DNA of 64,000 bases, from positions 34,600-98,599 of the forward strand of contig PWUU01000063.1 of the NCBI GenBank assembly GCA_003562475.1, written 5' to 3'. Source of the DNA: Dehalococcoidia bacterium (GTDB taxonomy: Bacteria > Chloroflexota > Dehalococcoidia > GIF9 > AB-539-J10). How positions within the stretch are numbered: position 1 is the first letter of the stretch; each line of letters starts with the position of its first letter. Positions 8,835-21,182 of this stretch are shown here, piece by piece. The notes beneath the pieces were generated by a model that made no database searches, was not told the origin of the DNA, and worked only from the letters and a program-made list of their open reading frames with translations. Position numbers and translations under genes: made by a program.

Positions 8835-8865
8835 AAGGCCCTCCCGCATTTCGCCGGAGGGCCTT
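8835..8865. terminator. Bidirectional terminator between the coiled-coil genes and the CetZ-like gene
   Basis: AAGGCCCTCC (8835-8844) and GGAGGGCCTT (8856-8865) form a perfect 10-bp stem with an 11-base loop. On the minus strand the hairpin is followed by a pyrimidine- and T-rich stretch; on the plus strand the T-run is weak. It lies between the convergent ends at 8809 and 8900. Confidence 0.75.
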
Positions 8866-8899
8866 ACGAGGTAGTACCGTATCAGTTCGTCGCAGTGAG

Positions 8900-10072
8900 C
8901 TAGAGAAGCACCGGAATCTCGTCGAAGGACTCCTCAAGCCTCCTCGTCTGGTAGCCGAGCCCTTTCTTCGCCTTCATCACAGAAATCAGGTCGATCGCCT
9001 TGGTGAAATACTCGGTGACCTTTCGGACATTGGAGATTTCGGACATTACCACCGTCACATCGATCTGTTTGTTGTCGCGAGGATAGTCGCCACTTCGGAT
9101 CAGCGCATTGGGTGCAAGATTGCGCAGATTGTCACCCAACTGCTTCATAACATCCATACTCATCTCACGCGCCGGGGCAGTCAATAGATACATCGCCCTC
9201 CCCACATCACCCGGGTCGATAGTCATGGATAACTCGCTGATGGCCTGATCCATGGCGTGCACGCTGCGGCTTGTATCAGCCATCTTTTCGCGGAAGTCAC
9301 GTCTTGGACCACAGAACGGCAGACGCCTTTCCAGCCTGGACGCACCTCCTCCGATAACCGTCCAGCCTGTCAGAGTCTGAATGACGTCGCCAGCATCCAG
9401 TACCTTCGAACCCACATAGCGACGGTTCGTCTCTTCACCTGCACAAAGCACATTGTAGAACGGCTCCACCACCCGTGCGTTAATCGAGTTCAAGTTGTTC
9501 TCAGCGGGTGCGTCTTTCTTCACATACCGCTGATTGTCGATGAGAAACACGGCGTCCGCCACCAGGTAGGTGGATTTCAGGCAGGTCGCAGTGTTGTAGA
9601 TTGTCCTGGTCTCGGTGTTCTCTTCCTGTCGAAACGGCAACACGACGACGTCGTATACCGGCTTGCCAATATAGCGTTCCTTCAGATGCTTGGTGAGCAC
9701 ACCAATAGCGCCCGAACCGGTGCCTCCTGCCGCGCCCGCGCATAACAGGAACGCATCGGTTTCGTAGAACCCTTCTGCCGTACGAATTGCGTCGATAATC
9801 TTGTCGACATCTTCATTGGCAATTTCGGCGCCGAGCTCGCTGATCTTGCCGACACCGTGTCCGTTTGTTCGCTGCGCACCGATCAATATCCGGTGCTTGT
9901 AGTCCGGCTTGATGGTGCGGAGTCCACTCAGATCGGTCACATCGGTGTTGACTGCGAATACTCCAGCGAGCGTATCCATCCCGCGGAGTGCGTGTCCTCT
10001 CCTGTTCAAACGAGCGAATCTGTCAGCGATGCGCCCGCCACATTGTCCCAGTCCGATCACAAGCAGCTTCAT
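8900..10072 (-). CDS. CetZ-like tubulin/FtsZ superfamily GTPase
   Basis: 390 residues. It has the N-terminal glycine loop GLGQCGGRIAD (7-17), the nucleotide-binding tubulin signature GAAGGTGSG (113-121), and stretches that match archaeal CetZ more than bacterial FtsZ: VFAVNTDVTDLSGL (38-51), GHGVGKISELGAEIA (71-85) and SGDYPRDN (327-334). The region IDPGDVGRA (285-293) sits where CetZ has the acidic T7 loop that triggers GTP hydrolysis in the neighbouring subunit, so polymerisation is plausible. No canonical N-x-D FtsZ T7 motif and no FtsZ C-terminal tail are seen, so this is not the division FtsZ. CetZ proteins control cell shape in haloarchaea; the role in this bacterium is unknown. A strong promoter six bases upstream makes the mRNA leaderless. 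Confidence 0.85.
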   Translation of the reverse strand: MKLLVIGLGQCGGRIADRFARLNRRGHALRGMDTLAGVFAVNTDVTDLSGLRTIKPDYKHRILIGAQRTNGHGVGKISELGAEIANEDVDKIIDAIRTAEGFYETDAFLLCAGAAGGTGSGAIGVLTKHLKERYIGKPVYDVVVLPFRQEENTETRTIYNTATCLKSTYLVADAVFLIDNQRYVKKDAPAENNLNSINARVVEPFYNVLCAGEETNRRYVGSKVLDAGDVIQTLTGWTVIGGGASRLERRLPFCGPRRDFREKMADTSRSVHAMDQAISELSMTIDPGDVGRAMYLLTAPAREMSMDVMKQLGDNLRNLAPNALIRSGDYPRDNKQIDVTVVMSEISNVRKVTEYFTKAIDLISVMKAKKGLGYQTRRLEESFDEIPVLL

Positions 10073-10078
10073 GGCGCT

Positions 10079-10107
10079 ATTCTAATGCCCTCCTTCACTA
10101 ATGTCAA
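10079..10107 (-). promoter_or_regulatory. Strong promoter of the CetZ-like gene, predicted leaderless
   Basis: Reading on the minus strand: TTGACA (10107-10102), a 17-base spacer, TAGAAT (10084-10079), then only six bases before the ATG at 10072. The start of transcription should coincide with the start codon. Confidence 0.8.
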
Positions 10108-10276
10108 CACACACGTGGCCAAACCGCCAGATCGTCAATCATCAAGGCAAATGGCCTCACCGCATCAACTCCAGCATAACTCATAGCACGATGATGCTGC
10201 CTTCGAGTACGAGGAGCCCAGTTCCGTTCCAGGAAGAAGACGCTGGCGCCGCAAACGTGCCAAGGTTCACCTCTCA

Positions 10277-11845
10277 CTATACAACGATGAGCCGTCCGTA
10301 GTAGTTGTCTGCCAACTCACAAAAACTCGTCCTGTAAAGCCGGGTGGCCGCGGGCAGGTGCTCCACCACGTCTGTCGCGATCATACCATCCGGCCCCTTT
10401 TCCTCAGTTGCCAGATCACCTGCCAGTCCGTGCAGAAAGGCTCCAACCACCGCGGCGCTACGAAGGTCAAGTCCCATGCCTGAAACTGCGGCGATTGTCC
10501 CCGTGAGCACATCGCCGCAGCCCGCTGTAGCCATGCCGGGATTTCCTGTCAAGTTCAATGAAATAGGGCCGCTCGCCTCTCCTATGAGCGTGCTGGAACC
10601 TTTCAGTACCATAATACCACCAAGCGTACGCGCGGCCTCCTGTACCGCGGCCACGCGATCCTGCTCGATTTCTGCAACGGCGCATCCAAGCAGGCGGGCC
10701 ATCTCACCGGCGTGGGGTGTGAGCACTGTGGGAGCTCGGCGGTTACGTAGACAGGACACATCACGAGCAATCGCACTCAACCCGTCGCCGTCCACCAGAA
10801 CTGGAGTCGAAACTCGTGCTACCAGATAGCGAACCAACTCCTGGGTTTCCTCATTCAGTGACAAGCCGGGCCCTGCCACAACCATGTCGATACGCTCACT
10901 CATCGCACACAACTCATCGAGATTGGAGAGCGCAACGGAGCCATCTGCAGTCTCCTGCAGCGGCATAATGACAGCCTCACTCGCACGACTTCCAAGCAGA
11001 GGAGCGAGAGTCGCAGGCGTCGCCAGCCGGGCGTAACCTCCGCCAGCCCGCAGGAACGACATGGCAGCAAGGACCGGAGCTCCCAGATACGAGCGAGCCC
11101 CTGCAATGAACAGTACGTCACCATAGTCGCTCTTGTGAGACTCGAGGGGTCGTGCGGGCAACGGCACGAGCTGGCTGGTCTCCACGTGTCCCACTGAATC
11201 ATACAGCGAAGGAGGAAAGGATAGATGTGTCACGTACAGTCTGCCGCATAGCTCTCTGCCGGGAGGAAGCAGGTTTCCTCTCTTTGGCAAGCCGAAGGTC
11301 ACCGTACATGTGGCTCGTACCGCGACACCGCCGGTTGCACCGGTGTCGCCGTTCACGCCTGAAGGCGTATCGACCGCGACAACGAGGTGACTTGATGCGT
11401 TGAGGTGCTCTATCACCTCAGCATACAACCCCTCGGGGCTTCGCGACAGGCCTGTGCCAAGCATCGCATCGATAATGACATCGCTCGATCGTACAAGGTG
11501 GAGGTCACCAGACGCATACAATCGCTGTACCGGTATGCCGGCACGCACCGCCGCTTCAAGGTTCGTCCGGGCGGTGCCGCTCACCGCATCTTCCTCCACC
11601 AGCAAGTACACAAGCACCGCCACGCCGGACGAGTGAAGCTTGCGCGCCACCACCAATCCATCACCTCCGTTGTTACCACCCCCGCAAAGCACAACGAAGC
11701 GCCTCGCCACCAGGCCAAATTCCCTCTTGATCACTTCATACACGGCGTGTCCGGCATTCTCCATGAGGATGGTCTCTGAGAGACCATAGTCCTCCACCGC
11801 CTTCCGGTCGCACTCTCGCATCTCCTGCACAGTGCAGATCTTCAT
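10277..11845 (-). CDS. nnr: Bifunctional NAD(P)HX epimerase / ADP-dependent NAD(P)HX dehydratase
   Basis: 522 residues, a fusion of both nicotinamide-repair enzymes. The N-terminal YjeF epimerase domain (about 1-215) shows LMENAG, NNGGDGLVVARKL and the VDTPSGVNGDTG loop. The C-terminal ribokinase-like dehydratase (about 235-510) shows TPHAGEMARLLG, VLKGSSTLIG and the catalytic GNPGMATAGCGDVLTG loop. It repairs hydrated NADH and NADPH in the cytoplasm. The ATG overlaps the threonine synthase stop by 4 bases, so both are read from one mRNA. Confidence 0.93.
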   Translation of the reverse strand: MKICTVQEMRECDRKAVEDYGLSETILMENAGHAVYEVIKREFGLVARRFVVLCGGGNNGGDGLVVARKLHSSGVAVLVYLLVEEDAVSGTARTNLEAAVRAGIPVQRLYASGDLHLVRSSDVIIDAMLGTGLSRSPEGLYAEVIEHLNASSHLVVAVDTPSGVNGDTGATGGVAVRATCTVTFGLPKRGNLLPPGRELCGRLYVTHLSFPPSLYDSVGHVETSQLVPLPARPLESHKSDYGDVLFIAGARSYLGAPVLAAMSFLRAGGGYARLATPATLAPLLGSRASEAVIMPLQETADGSVALSNLDELCAMSERIDMVVAGPGLSLNEETQELVRYLVARVSTPVLVDGDGLSAIARDVSCLRNRRAPTVLTPHAGEMARLLGCAVAEIEQDRVAAVQEAARTLGGIMVLKGSSTLIGEASGPISLNLTGNPGMATAGCGDVLTGTIAAVSGMGLDLRSAAVVGAFLHGLAGDLATEEKGPDGMIATDVVEHLPAATRLYRTSFCELADNYYGRLIVV

Positions 11846-13089
11846 CGACTCAACCTCCGCGGTGACAGCATCTCACACCACTCAGCGACGTATGATTCAA
11901 GATCCGCAAGCGGCCTCTCATCTGGCGAAGGCAATCCGGTATCCACCGAGTTCGGGCACTTGAGCCCACCACCGGTAGCCACACAGACAACAACATCGCC
12001 CCTCTGAAACACACCGTCCCTGGCAAGTTGAGACGCTGCGGCAAGGGAAACGGCGGCCGCCGGCTGGACGAATACACCTGTCGCTGCCAACTTCAGTTGC
12101 GCACTCAGGATCTGCTCATCACTCATTGCCACGCTCACGCCTGCGCCGGCACGCAATCGGCGCAGCACGGCGTTCCCGCTGGGTGGTCGCGGATTGGCAA
12201 TGGCCTGTGCAATGGTGTGGGGGTTGCTGACACCGATGACCCGATCCAGTGCCTTATGCCATGCATGATAGATGGGTGCACACCCGTCTGCCTGGGCACA
12301 CACAATACGAGGCACGTGCGAGATCAGTCCCGCGTCCATCATCTCCTCGAACCCCTTGAGTATCCCCCGAAAGACTCCGCCGGAGCTCGTGGGGACGACT
12401 ACCCAATCGGGCGCATTGTATCCTGTCTGCTCACAAATCTCGAAAGCGATGGTCTTGGAGCCCTCGACCCTGGCCGGGGCATCGGAATTCAGAAACCGGA
12501 GCTCGCTCTTCTCAAGCCGGAGGGTCGCCTGATAGAGCTCCGGATAGTCTCCACGTACACGGACAACTGCGGGACCGTACACCATAATCGGAGCAAGCTT
12601 CTCCTCAGGTATCTCGGCACTGATCAACACCAGTGCAGGCAAACCCGCACGTGCGGCATACGCAGCCACCGAGGCAGCCATGTTTCCAGTCGAGACCACC
12701 CCCACTGCCTGGCTATCCATATTCATCGCTTCGGCCATTGCCACCAGAGTGCCACGATCTTTGAACGACCAGGTTGGGTTCACCGACTCATTCTTGACAA
12801 GCAATCGGGAGATGCCGAATTCTGAGGCCAGTCGTGGGGCACTCACCAGAGGCGTGAACCCTTCGCCAAGCGAGAGGACGCGGTAGTAGCGACTGGGTGG
12901 CAGAAGTCCGGCGTAGTGTTCGGCCAGTGACTGCTCATGCCATGCCGGCCGTCCAACCGCCAGACGCTCGTATCCACGAACCTCCAACGGTTCGCCGCAG
13001 TCGGGACACCGAAGCGCGGCTTCCTCGTACGCTATTGATGCACTGCATCCCGTGCAGTCCAGCGTCAAGCGCAATGGGCCCTCCTCCAT
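11842..13089 (-). CDS. thrC: Threonine synthase (PLP-dependent) with N-terminal zinc ribbon
   Basis: 415 residues. A zinc ribbon (CTGCS ... CPDCGEPL) precedes the fold-type II PLP enzyme; the Schiff-base lysine lies in NPTWSFKDRGT, and STGNMAASVAAYAA is the phosphate-side loop. It makes threonine from O-phosphohomoserine. The family is shared with cysteate and diaminopropionate enzymes, but the zinc ribbon and motif set favour threonine synthase. ATG 13089 was chosen because an upstream in-frame GTG (13167) lies before the predicted transcription start. The gene is cotranscribed with the NAD(P)HX repair gene. Confidence 0.88.
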   Translation of the reverse strand: MEEGPLRLTLDCTGCSASIAYEEAALRCPDCGEPLEVRGYERLAVGRPAWHEQSLAEHYAGLLPPSRYYRVLSLGEGFTPLVSAPRLASEFGISRLLVKNESVNPTWSFKDRGTLVAMAEAMNMDSQAVGVVSTGNMAASVAAYAARAGLPALVLISAEIPEEKLAPIMVYGPAVVRVRGDYPELYQATLRLEKSELRFLNSDAPARVEGSKTIAFEICEQTGYNAPDWVVVPTSSGGVFRGILKGFEEMMDAGLISHVPRIVCAQADGCAPIYHAWHKALDRVIGVSNPHTIAQAIANPRPPSGNAVLRRLRAGAGVSVAMSDEQILSAQLKLAATGVFVQPAAAVSLAAASQLARDGVFQRGDVVVCVATGGGLKCPNSVDTGLPSPDERPLADLESYVAEWCEMLSPRRLSR

Positions 13090-13170
13090 GCACACCGTCC
13101 ACAGGATGTCCGGCGGAGCGTACGGATGCGACGGTCGGTCAACACGCCGACCACTTCCCGGTACCACTCC

Positions 13171-13199
13171 ACTATAACCGGCCTTGTCGCAACGTGCAA
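13171..13199 (-). promoter_or_regulatory. Promoter of thrC-nnr
   Basis: On the minus strand: TTGCAC (13199-13194), 17-base spacer, TATAGT (13176-13171). Transcription near 13164 gives a leader of about 75 bases and decides against the upstream GTG start at 13167. Confidence 0.6.
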
Positions 13200-13277
13200 T
13201 AGCCTTCAGGCGGAGGCAATGCGACCCGAACCTTCAGGGAAGCACATCTACCCACTCAACCACCGACACGCGCATGA

Positions 13278-13304
13278 GAAAGGCCTCATGTCCCGAAGCC
13301 TTTC
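13278..13304 (-). terminator. Possible terminator after the queuosine-precursor transporter gene
   Basis: GAAAGGC (13278-13284) and GCCTTTC (13298-13304) form a 7-bp stem with a 13-base loop, 17 bases beyond the end of the transporter gene. No long T-run follows, so efficiency is uncertain. Confidence 0.4.
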
Positions 13305-13320
13305 CCTGTCCGGCAGGCAA

Positions 13321-14046
13321 TCACCGGTCCTGTTCCACTGCACCGCGCACCACCGGCGTCCTGGCACCAACACGAATTGCGAGGTACATGAACGGTGTGT
13401 CGATCAAAGCCATGATCCACTTCAGCAGATATGTCGTCCCCAGTATCTGCAACCATGTTGCTGGCTCGAACAGGCCCCACAACGCGATGAAGCAAAACAA
13501 CAGCGAGTCTATCGCCTGCGACACCATCGTGGAGGCGCAGTTCCGCAGCCAGAGGTAACGTCCCCGGGTCTTCTTCCGCAAGAAGTGGAACGCGGCGATA
13601 TCGTGATGCTGCGACACAAGGTAGGCAATCAGACTTCCTGCAGCCACACGTGGCATGAGCCCAAACACGGTCGCCAGGGAATCGTGTGCGAAATCCCCTC
13701 GCGCGGGAGCAAACCAGAGTGCGAACTGCATCCAGATTACCGCCAGTGCCATCGCAGCGAATCCAATCCAGACGCACCTGTGCGCCTCGCGCTTGCCATA
13801 CAGCTCGCTCAGCACATCAGTCGACAGGAACACTGTGCCGTACAGGACATTCCCCAGCGTTGCCGTCAGACCGAACAGCACAACCGTCTTGGTCACCTGA
13901 ATGTTGGCAACGATTACCGCAGCAATCACCAGTGCGTAGAGTCCGTACCGCCCAAACAACCTGACGACAATGAGCGAGAGGCTCAACGACACGAGCGCAA
14001 AGGTGAGCCATAGGATGTTGTTGCATGTGAGAACCACGTCCTGCAT
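13321..14046 (-). CDS. Queuosine precursor transporter (YhhQ/VUT family)
   Basis: 241 residues with about six hydrophobic segments. The LSTDVLSELYGKREA motif (about 94-108) and the C-terminal LLKWIMALIDTPFMYLA are characteristic of the YhhQ/VUT family, which imports preQ0/preQ1-type 7-deazaguanines. It lies 8 bases downstream of tgt on the same strand, and that pairing supports uptake of the base that Tgt inserts into tRNA. No preQ1 synthesis genes are in the window, so salvage is likely. Substrate choice among queuine, preQ0 and preQ1 is not visible. Confidence 0.85.
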   Translation of the reverse strand: MQDVVLTCNNILWLTFALVSLSLSLIVVRLFGRYGLYALVIAAVIVANIQVTKTVVLFGLTATLGNVLYGTVFLSTDVLSELYGKREAHRCVWIGFAAMALAVIWMQFALWFAPARGDFAHDSLATVFGLMPRVAAGSLIAYLVSQHHDIAAFHFLRKKTRGRYLWLRNCASTMVSQAIDSLLFCFIALWGLFEPATWLQILGTTYLLKWIMALIDTPFMYLAIRVGARTPVVRGAVEQDR

Positions 14047-14054
14047 CTCAGACG

Positions 14055-15242
14055 TTACGCCTGCCCTGAGTCGTAATCACCCCTGCTCCTCACAAACTCA
14101 TTGTCGCGTCTTCGAGCAAGCCGCATGGCCTCATCGGAAGGGCGGTAGCGCTGTCGGAACTCGTGACGAAACCCCTGGAAGACTCCTCCCCGAATAGCTG
14201 TGCGAATGTCGCGCATCAGCCGATGGAAAAAGGTCAGGTTGTGAATCGTTGCCAGTCTGTATGCCAGGAGCTCTTCGCACTTGAACAGGTGGTGCAGGTA
14301 CCCTGCCGAGAACCTGCGGCACGTGTAGCAGTCGCAGTCACAGTCGACAGGCCCCTGAGCGATCTTGAAGGACGCGTGCGTGACACTGCGACGGCCATCC
14401 CGCGTATAGACGGCGCCATTTCGTGCAACGCGTGTGGGGAGGACGCAGTCGAACATGTCAACCCCACACCACACCGCCTCCAGGATATCCTCAGGAGCAC
14501 CCACGCCCATCAAGTACCGGGGTCGATCAGCCGGCAGGAGGGGAACTGTCTCCCTGATGACAGGGTACATCACCTCCTTCGCCTCACCGACACTGAGCCC
14601 ACCAACCGCGTAGCCCGGAAAATCAAGCGAGGTGAGAGTCCTGACCGAGAGTTTCCTGAGCGCGATGTCCCCACCACCCTGTACTATGGCAAACAGGAAT
14701 TGGTCCGGGCGGTGCCTGGCCCGCAAGCACCGTTCCGCCCAACGGTGGGTCCGCTCCACTGCCTTGCGTAACCGTGTTCCTTCGATCCCCCCGGCAGGCA
14801 CATCATCGAGCGCCATGATGATATCGGCCCCTAATCCTTCCTGTATCTCAATCGACCGCTCAGGTGTCAGTCGATGCTCGCTGCCATCGACATGGGAGCG
14901 GAATGTCACTCCTTCATCGTCGATGGTCCGTAGAGCGGCCAGGCTGAAGACCTGAAAGCCTCCGCTATCGGTCAGAAGTGCCTTATCCCACGACATGAAT
15001 CTGTGCAGTCCTCCGGCCCGACAAACCGCATCTACGCCCGGGCGAAGGAACAAATGGTAGGCGTTCGCCAGGAGTATTTCGAAACCTATGTCATGGAGTT
15101 CATCAGGAGTCAACGACTTCACGGTTGCCTGACTGCCGACAGGCATGAACACCGGAGTCTCAACAGTGCCATGGGCTGTCTCCAGTCGACCCGCCCGCGC
15201 CTCAGACGTCGGGCAGCGATGCTCGATCGTGAAGCAGTGCAA
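14055..15242 (-). CDS. tgt: tRNA-guanine transglycosylase (queuosine/preQ1 insertion)
   Basis: 395 residues. It exchanges guanine at position 34 of GUN-anticodon tRNAs for preQ1 or queuine. Visible are LLTDSGGFQVFSL, the nucleophile motif DMFDCVLPTRVARNG, and the zinc site CDCDCYTC followed by a histidine in ATIHNL. The start is a TTG (15242) behind an extended -10 promoter. It forms an operon with the YhhQ-type transporter. Confidence 0.93.
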   Translation of the reverse strand: MHCFTIEHRCPTSEARAGRLETAHGTVETPVFMPVGSQATVKSLTPDELHDIGFEILLANAYHLFLRPGVDAVCRAGGLHRFMSWDKALLTDSGGFQVFSLAALRTIDDEGVTFRSHVDGSEHRLTPERSIEIQEGLGADIIMALDDVPAGGIEGTRLRKAVERTHRWAERCLRARHRPDQFLFAIVQGGGDIALRKLSVRTLTSLDFPGYAVGGLSVGEAKEVMYPVIRETVPLLPADRPRYLMGVGAPEDILEAVWCGVDMFDCVLPTRVARNGAVYTRDGRRSVTHASFKIAQGPVDCDCDCYTCRRFSAGYLHHLFKCEELLAYRLATIHNLTFFHRLMRDIRTAIRGGVFQGFRHEFRQRYRPSDEAMRLARRRDNEFVRSRGDYDSGQA

Positions 15243-15269
15243 TTCTATCTCGAGGGTACCCCCGGAGCT

Positions 15270-15278
15270 AGTATACCA
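15270..15278 (-). promoter_or_regulatory. Extended -10 promoter of tgt
   Basis: On the minus strand TGG (15278-15276) is followed directly by TATACT (15275-15270). No -35 box is visible. Transcription near 15263 gives a leader of about 20 bases before the TTG start. Confidence 0.55.
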
Positions 15279-15352
15279 TTCGCCCCAACCCTCGACTCCT
15301 CACTCCAGGTCAGGCACGGAATTCGGGGGGATCGCACTGGCAATCCAGACAC

Positions 15353-18920
<3,568 letters not shown>

Positions 18921-18984
18921 GATGGTCTGACCGCGCTCATCTGCACACACAATGCCCGGTCCGGACGGTGAGTCTCACAACAGT

Positions 18985-18990
18985 AGTATA
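18985..18990 (-). promoter_or_regulatory. Possible -10 box of the NUDIX gene
   Basis: TATACT on the minus strand (18990-18985) lies 35 to 65 bases upstream of the possible starts. The -35 region is weak. Confidence 0.35.
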
Positions 18991-19146
18991 ACGGTACCAG
19001 CTGAGGCACATCGAAGCGCCGTAGCGTCACATATTCCGTTTCGGCGTCACGTGGTATCCTTTGTCTGCTGACACGCTGATCCTCATAGCCACCCTGCCCG
19101 TCGAAGAACCAACATAAGGGAGCGTGCTGAGTCATCTGAGACTTGA

Positions 19147-19632
19147 ATGGATGCGTATCTGGACATAGAGACAACAGGCCTTAGCCCCTTCACAGACTCC
19201 ATCACCGTTGTCGGCCTGTATCGCCAGGCGCCAGGTGGTTTCGCCTTCAGACAGCTTGTCGGCTCGGAGGTCACCCGCGACAGCGTGGAGACGCTGCTCA
19301 CCGGGGTGACAATCCTCTACACTTACAATGGTGCTCGATTCGACCTCGTGTTCCTGCAGTCGCAACTTGCCCTTGAACTGGACCCTTCCATCAGCCACAG
19401 AGACCTCATGTACACCTGTTGGGCTCGAGGTCTCTATGGAGGGCTGAAGGCGGTGGAACGATGTCTCGGTATCGAGAGGACCTTGAGAGAAGTATCAGGA
19501 CGACAGGCCATCACGCTGTGGTGGCGCTATGTCGACTATGGGGATACGACAGCCCTTCGCCTTTTGCTGGACTACAATGAAGAAGATGTGCGCAACCTTA
19601 AGGTCCTGCGGGATAGGCTTGGCATCAACTGA
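19147..19632 (+). CDS. DEDD-type exonuclease, RNase H-like (YprB family)
   Basis: 161 residues. The N-terminal DIETTGL (Asp6, Glu8) gives the first two metal ligands, TYNGARFDLVFL carries the third aspartate, and LLDYNEEDVRNL the fourth. LYGGLKAVERCLGI is the family-specific middle motif. This is the YprB-type RNase H-like domain, a 3'-5' exonuclease fold, here without a TPR extension. It is 18 bases upstream of an amidohydrolase gene and probably cotranscribed with it. DNA or RNA preference is unknown. Confidence 0.8.
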   Translation: MDAYLDIETTGLSPFTDSITVVGLYRQAPGGFAFRQLVGSEVTRDSVETLLTGVTILYTYNGARFDLVFLQSQLALELDPSISHRDLMYTCWARGLYGGLKAVERCLGIERTLREVSGRQAITLWWRYVDYGDTTALRLLLDYNEEDVRNLKVLRDRLGIN

Positions 19633-19650
19633 CACAACGGTGCTGCCGCG

Positions 19651-20511
19651 ATGAGAGTGGTGGACTTCCACACGCATGTGGTGCCTCCCTGGGTGATCCA
19701 GGAGAGGGAGTCTCTGGCCCACAGCGATGCCTGTTTCGGCATGCTCTACTCCAATCCAAGAGGGCGGCTCGCAACCGTCGAGGACCTTATCCGCAGCATG
19801 GATGAGGCCCACGTATCCATTTCGGTGGCGCTGAACATCGGCTGGTGCAGCCACGATTTGTGCGTTCGGACCAACGACTACCTGATCGAGTCTGCAGGCA
19901 AGTGGCCCGAGCGCATCATCCCGTTCTGCATGGTGCAACCGACTTCGACCGATTTCGCGCTCAAGGAACTGGAGAGATGTGCTGCGGGCGGCGCCAGGGG
20001 CATCGGAGAGTTGCGGCCGGATGCGCAGCAGTACTCGCTTGCCGACATCGAGTTACTGAGACCGCTTGTTAATGTTGCCTCAAGCCACAGGATGATGCTG
20101 CTCAGTCATGTGTCGGAACCCGTGGGACATGAATACCCCGGCAAAGGAACCATCACTGTGGAGCAGCCATACGCACTCGCGAGAGCTTTCCCGGAGGCTA
20201 ACCTGGTCTTCGCCCATTGGGGTGGAGGACTACCCTTCTACGCCCTCATGCCCGAGGTTAAGAACACGCTTGCCAACGTCTATTTCGACACGGCGGCCTC
20301 GCGGTACCTGTACCGTCCGGAGGTATTCGAGATCGTTTCGCGACTCGTCGGTGCGGACCACGTCCTGTTTGGGTCGGATTACCCGCTTCTCTCGCAACAG
20401 CGCGCAGTCGACGAGGTAATACAGTCCACACTTGACCGTGGCGAACAGACCTCGCTACTTAGCGGCAATGCTACTCGGCTACTGCAGAGAGGAGGCAGTC
20501 TCCTTGGCTGA
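19651..20511 (+). CDS. Metal-dependent amidohydrolase (amidohydrolase 2 family, TIM barrel)
   Basis: 286 residues. It has the HxH at the first strand (DFHTHVV, His7 and His9), later histidines in LLSHVSEP and VFAHWGGG, and the terminal aspartate in HVLFGSDYPLL. This is the ACMSD/2-pyrone dicarboxylate hydrolase-like group (amidohydrolase 2), whose members hydrolyse or decarboxylate small aromatic or cyclic acids. The substrate cannot be inferred. It overlaps the next gene by 8 bases. Confidence 0.8.
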   Translation: MRVVDFHTHVVPPWVIQERESLAHSDACFGMLYSNPRGRLATVEDLIRSMDEAHVSISVALNIGWCSHDLCVRTNDYLIESAGKWPERIIPFCMVQPTSTDFALKELERCAAGGARGIGELRPDAQQYSLADIELLRPLVNVASSHRMMLLSHVSEPVGHEYPGKGTITVEQPYALARAFPEANLVFAHWGGGLPFYALMPEVKNTLANVYFDTAASRYLYRPEVFEIVSRLVGADHVLFGSDYPLLSQQRAVDEVIQSTLDRGEQTSLLSGNATRLLQRGGSLLG

Positions 20512-21094
20512 TGACGTAATCCGTGCATTTGTGGCAATCGAGCTGCCTGAAGACGTGAAGGGCGCGCTGGAGGCCATCATGCGACAACTCAGGGATCGCT
20601 TGACGAACCCCGATATCAAGTGGGTGGCGCCGCAGAGCCTCCACTTGACGCTGAAGTTCCTCGGACAGGTACCAACAGCGCGGATCGAAGATGTGCAGGG
20701 CCGTCTCGCCAATATGTGTGCCATGGCATCGCCGATGCAGTTTGAGGTCAAGGCCCTGGGAGCATTTCCATCCACCGGATCGCCCCGAGTAATCTGGGTG
20801 GGGCTGGGGGGCGATATCGCGCGGTTAACCTCGCTGGCCGGCCACATCGATGCGACGCTCAGCGAACTCGGTTTCCAGAGAGAGACCAGACCGTTCACGC
20901 CGCACCTCACCATTGCCCGGATCCGACAGGGAATTACCGGCAGAACAAGGGCCGCCATCCGTACCGCTCTCAGCGAGACCGAGGTGACAGAAGGGATTCG
21001 ATTCCAGGCAACAACGCTCACTCTGATGAGAAGCCAGCTGCTGCCAGGCGGAGCCGTGTACAGTCGGCTGGCGCTCGTCTCTTTCGGGTGGTGA
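20504..21094 (+). CDS. thpR: RNA 2',3'-cyclic phosphodiesterase (2'-5' RNA ligase family)
   Basis: 196 residues with the two HxTx motifs of the 2H phosphoesterases: SLHLTLKFLG (about 45-54) and PHLTIARIR (about 130-138). It opens 2',3'-cyclic phosphates on RNA ends. The TTG start at 20504 was chosen because AGAGGAGG stands 8 bases before it; this makes it overlap the amidohydrolase stop. An open frame extends further upstream but has no ribosome site. Confidence 0.88.
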   Translation: MADDVIRAFVAIELPEDVKGALEAIMRQLRDRLTNPDIKWVAPQSLHLTLKFLGQVPTARIEDVQGRLANMCAMASPMQFEVKALGAFPSTGSPRVIWVGLGGDIARLTSLAGHIDATLSELGFQRETRPFTPHLTIARIRQGITGRTRAAIRTALSETEVTEGIRFQATTLTLMRSQLLPGGAVYSRLALVSFGW

Positions 21095-21121
21095 TCGAAT
21101 CCGGATCGACAGTCTCGCGGT

Positions 21122-21150
21122 TTGCGAACGCAATAAGCCTGATATATACT
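21122..21150 (+). promoter_or_regulatory. Promoter of the zinc-ribbon/comF/hpf/ogt cluster
   Basis: TTGCGA (21122-21127), 17-base spacer, TATACT (21145-21150). Transcription near 21157 leads into GGGAGGTGG, the ribosome site of the TTG start at 21183. Confidence 0.7.
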
Positions 21151-21182
21151 TTGCCCAGTCTTGGTTTGGGAGGTGGAATACC

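Noticed and set aside
8900..10072. Annotation as the division protein FtsZ
   Set aside because: The N-terminal loop, the GHGVG block and the C-terminal SGDYP region match CetZ-type proteins, and the FtsZ C-terminal tail and its canonical T7 motif are missing.
13126..14013. A 295-codon plus-strand frame across the thrC upstream region and the YhhQ-type gene
   Set aside because: No family resemblance and no ribosome site; the minus-strand transporter is clear.
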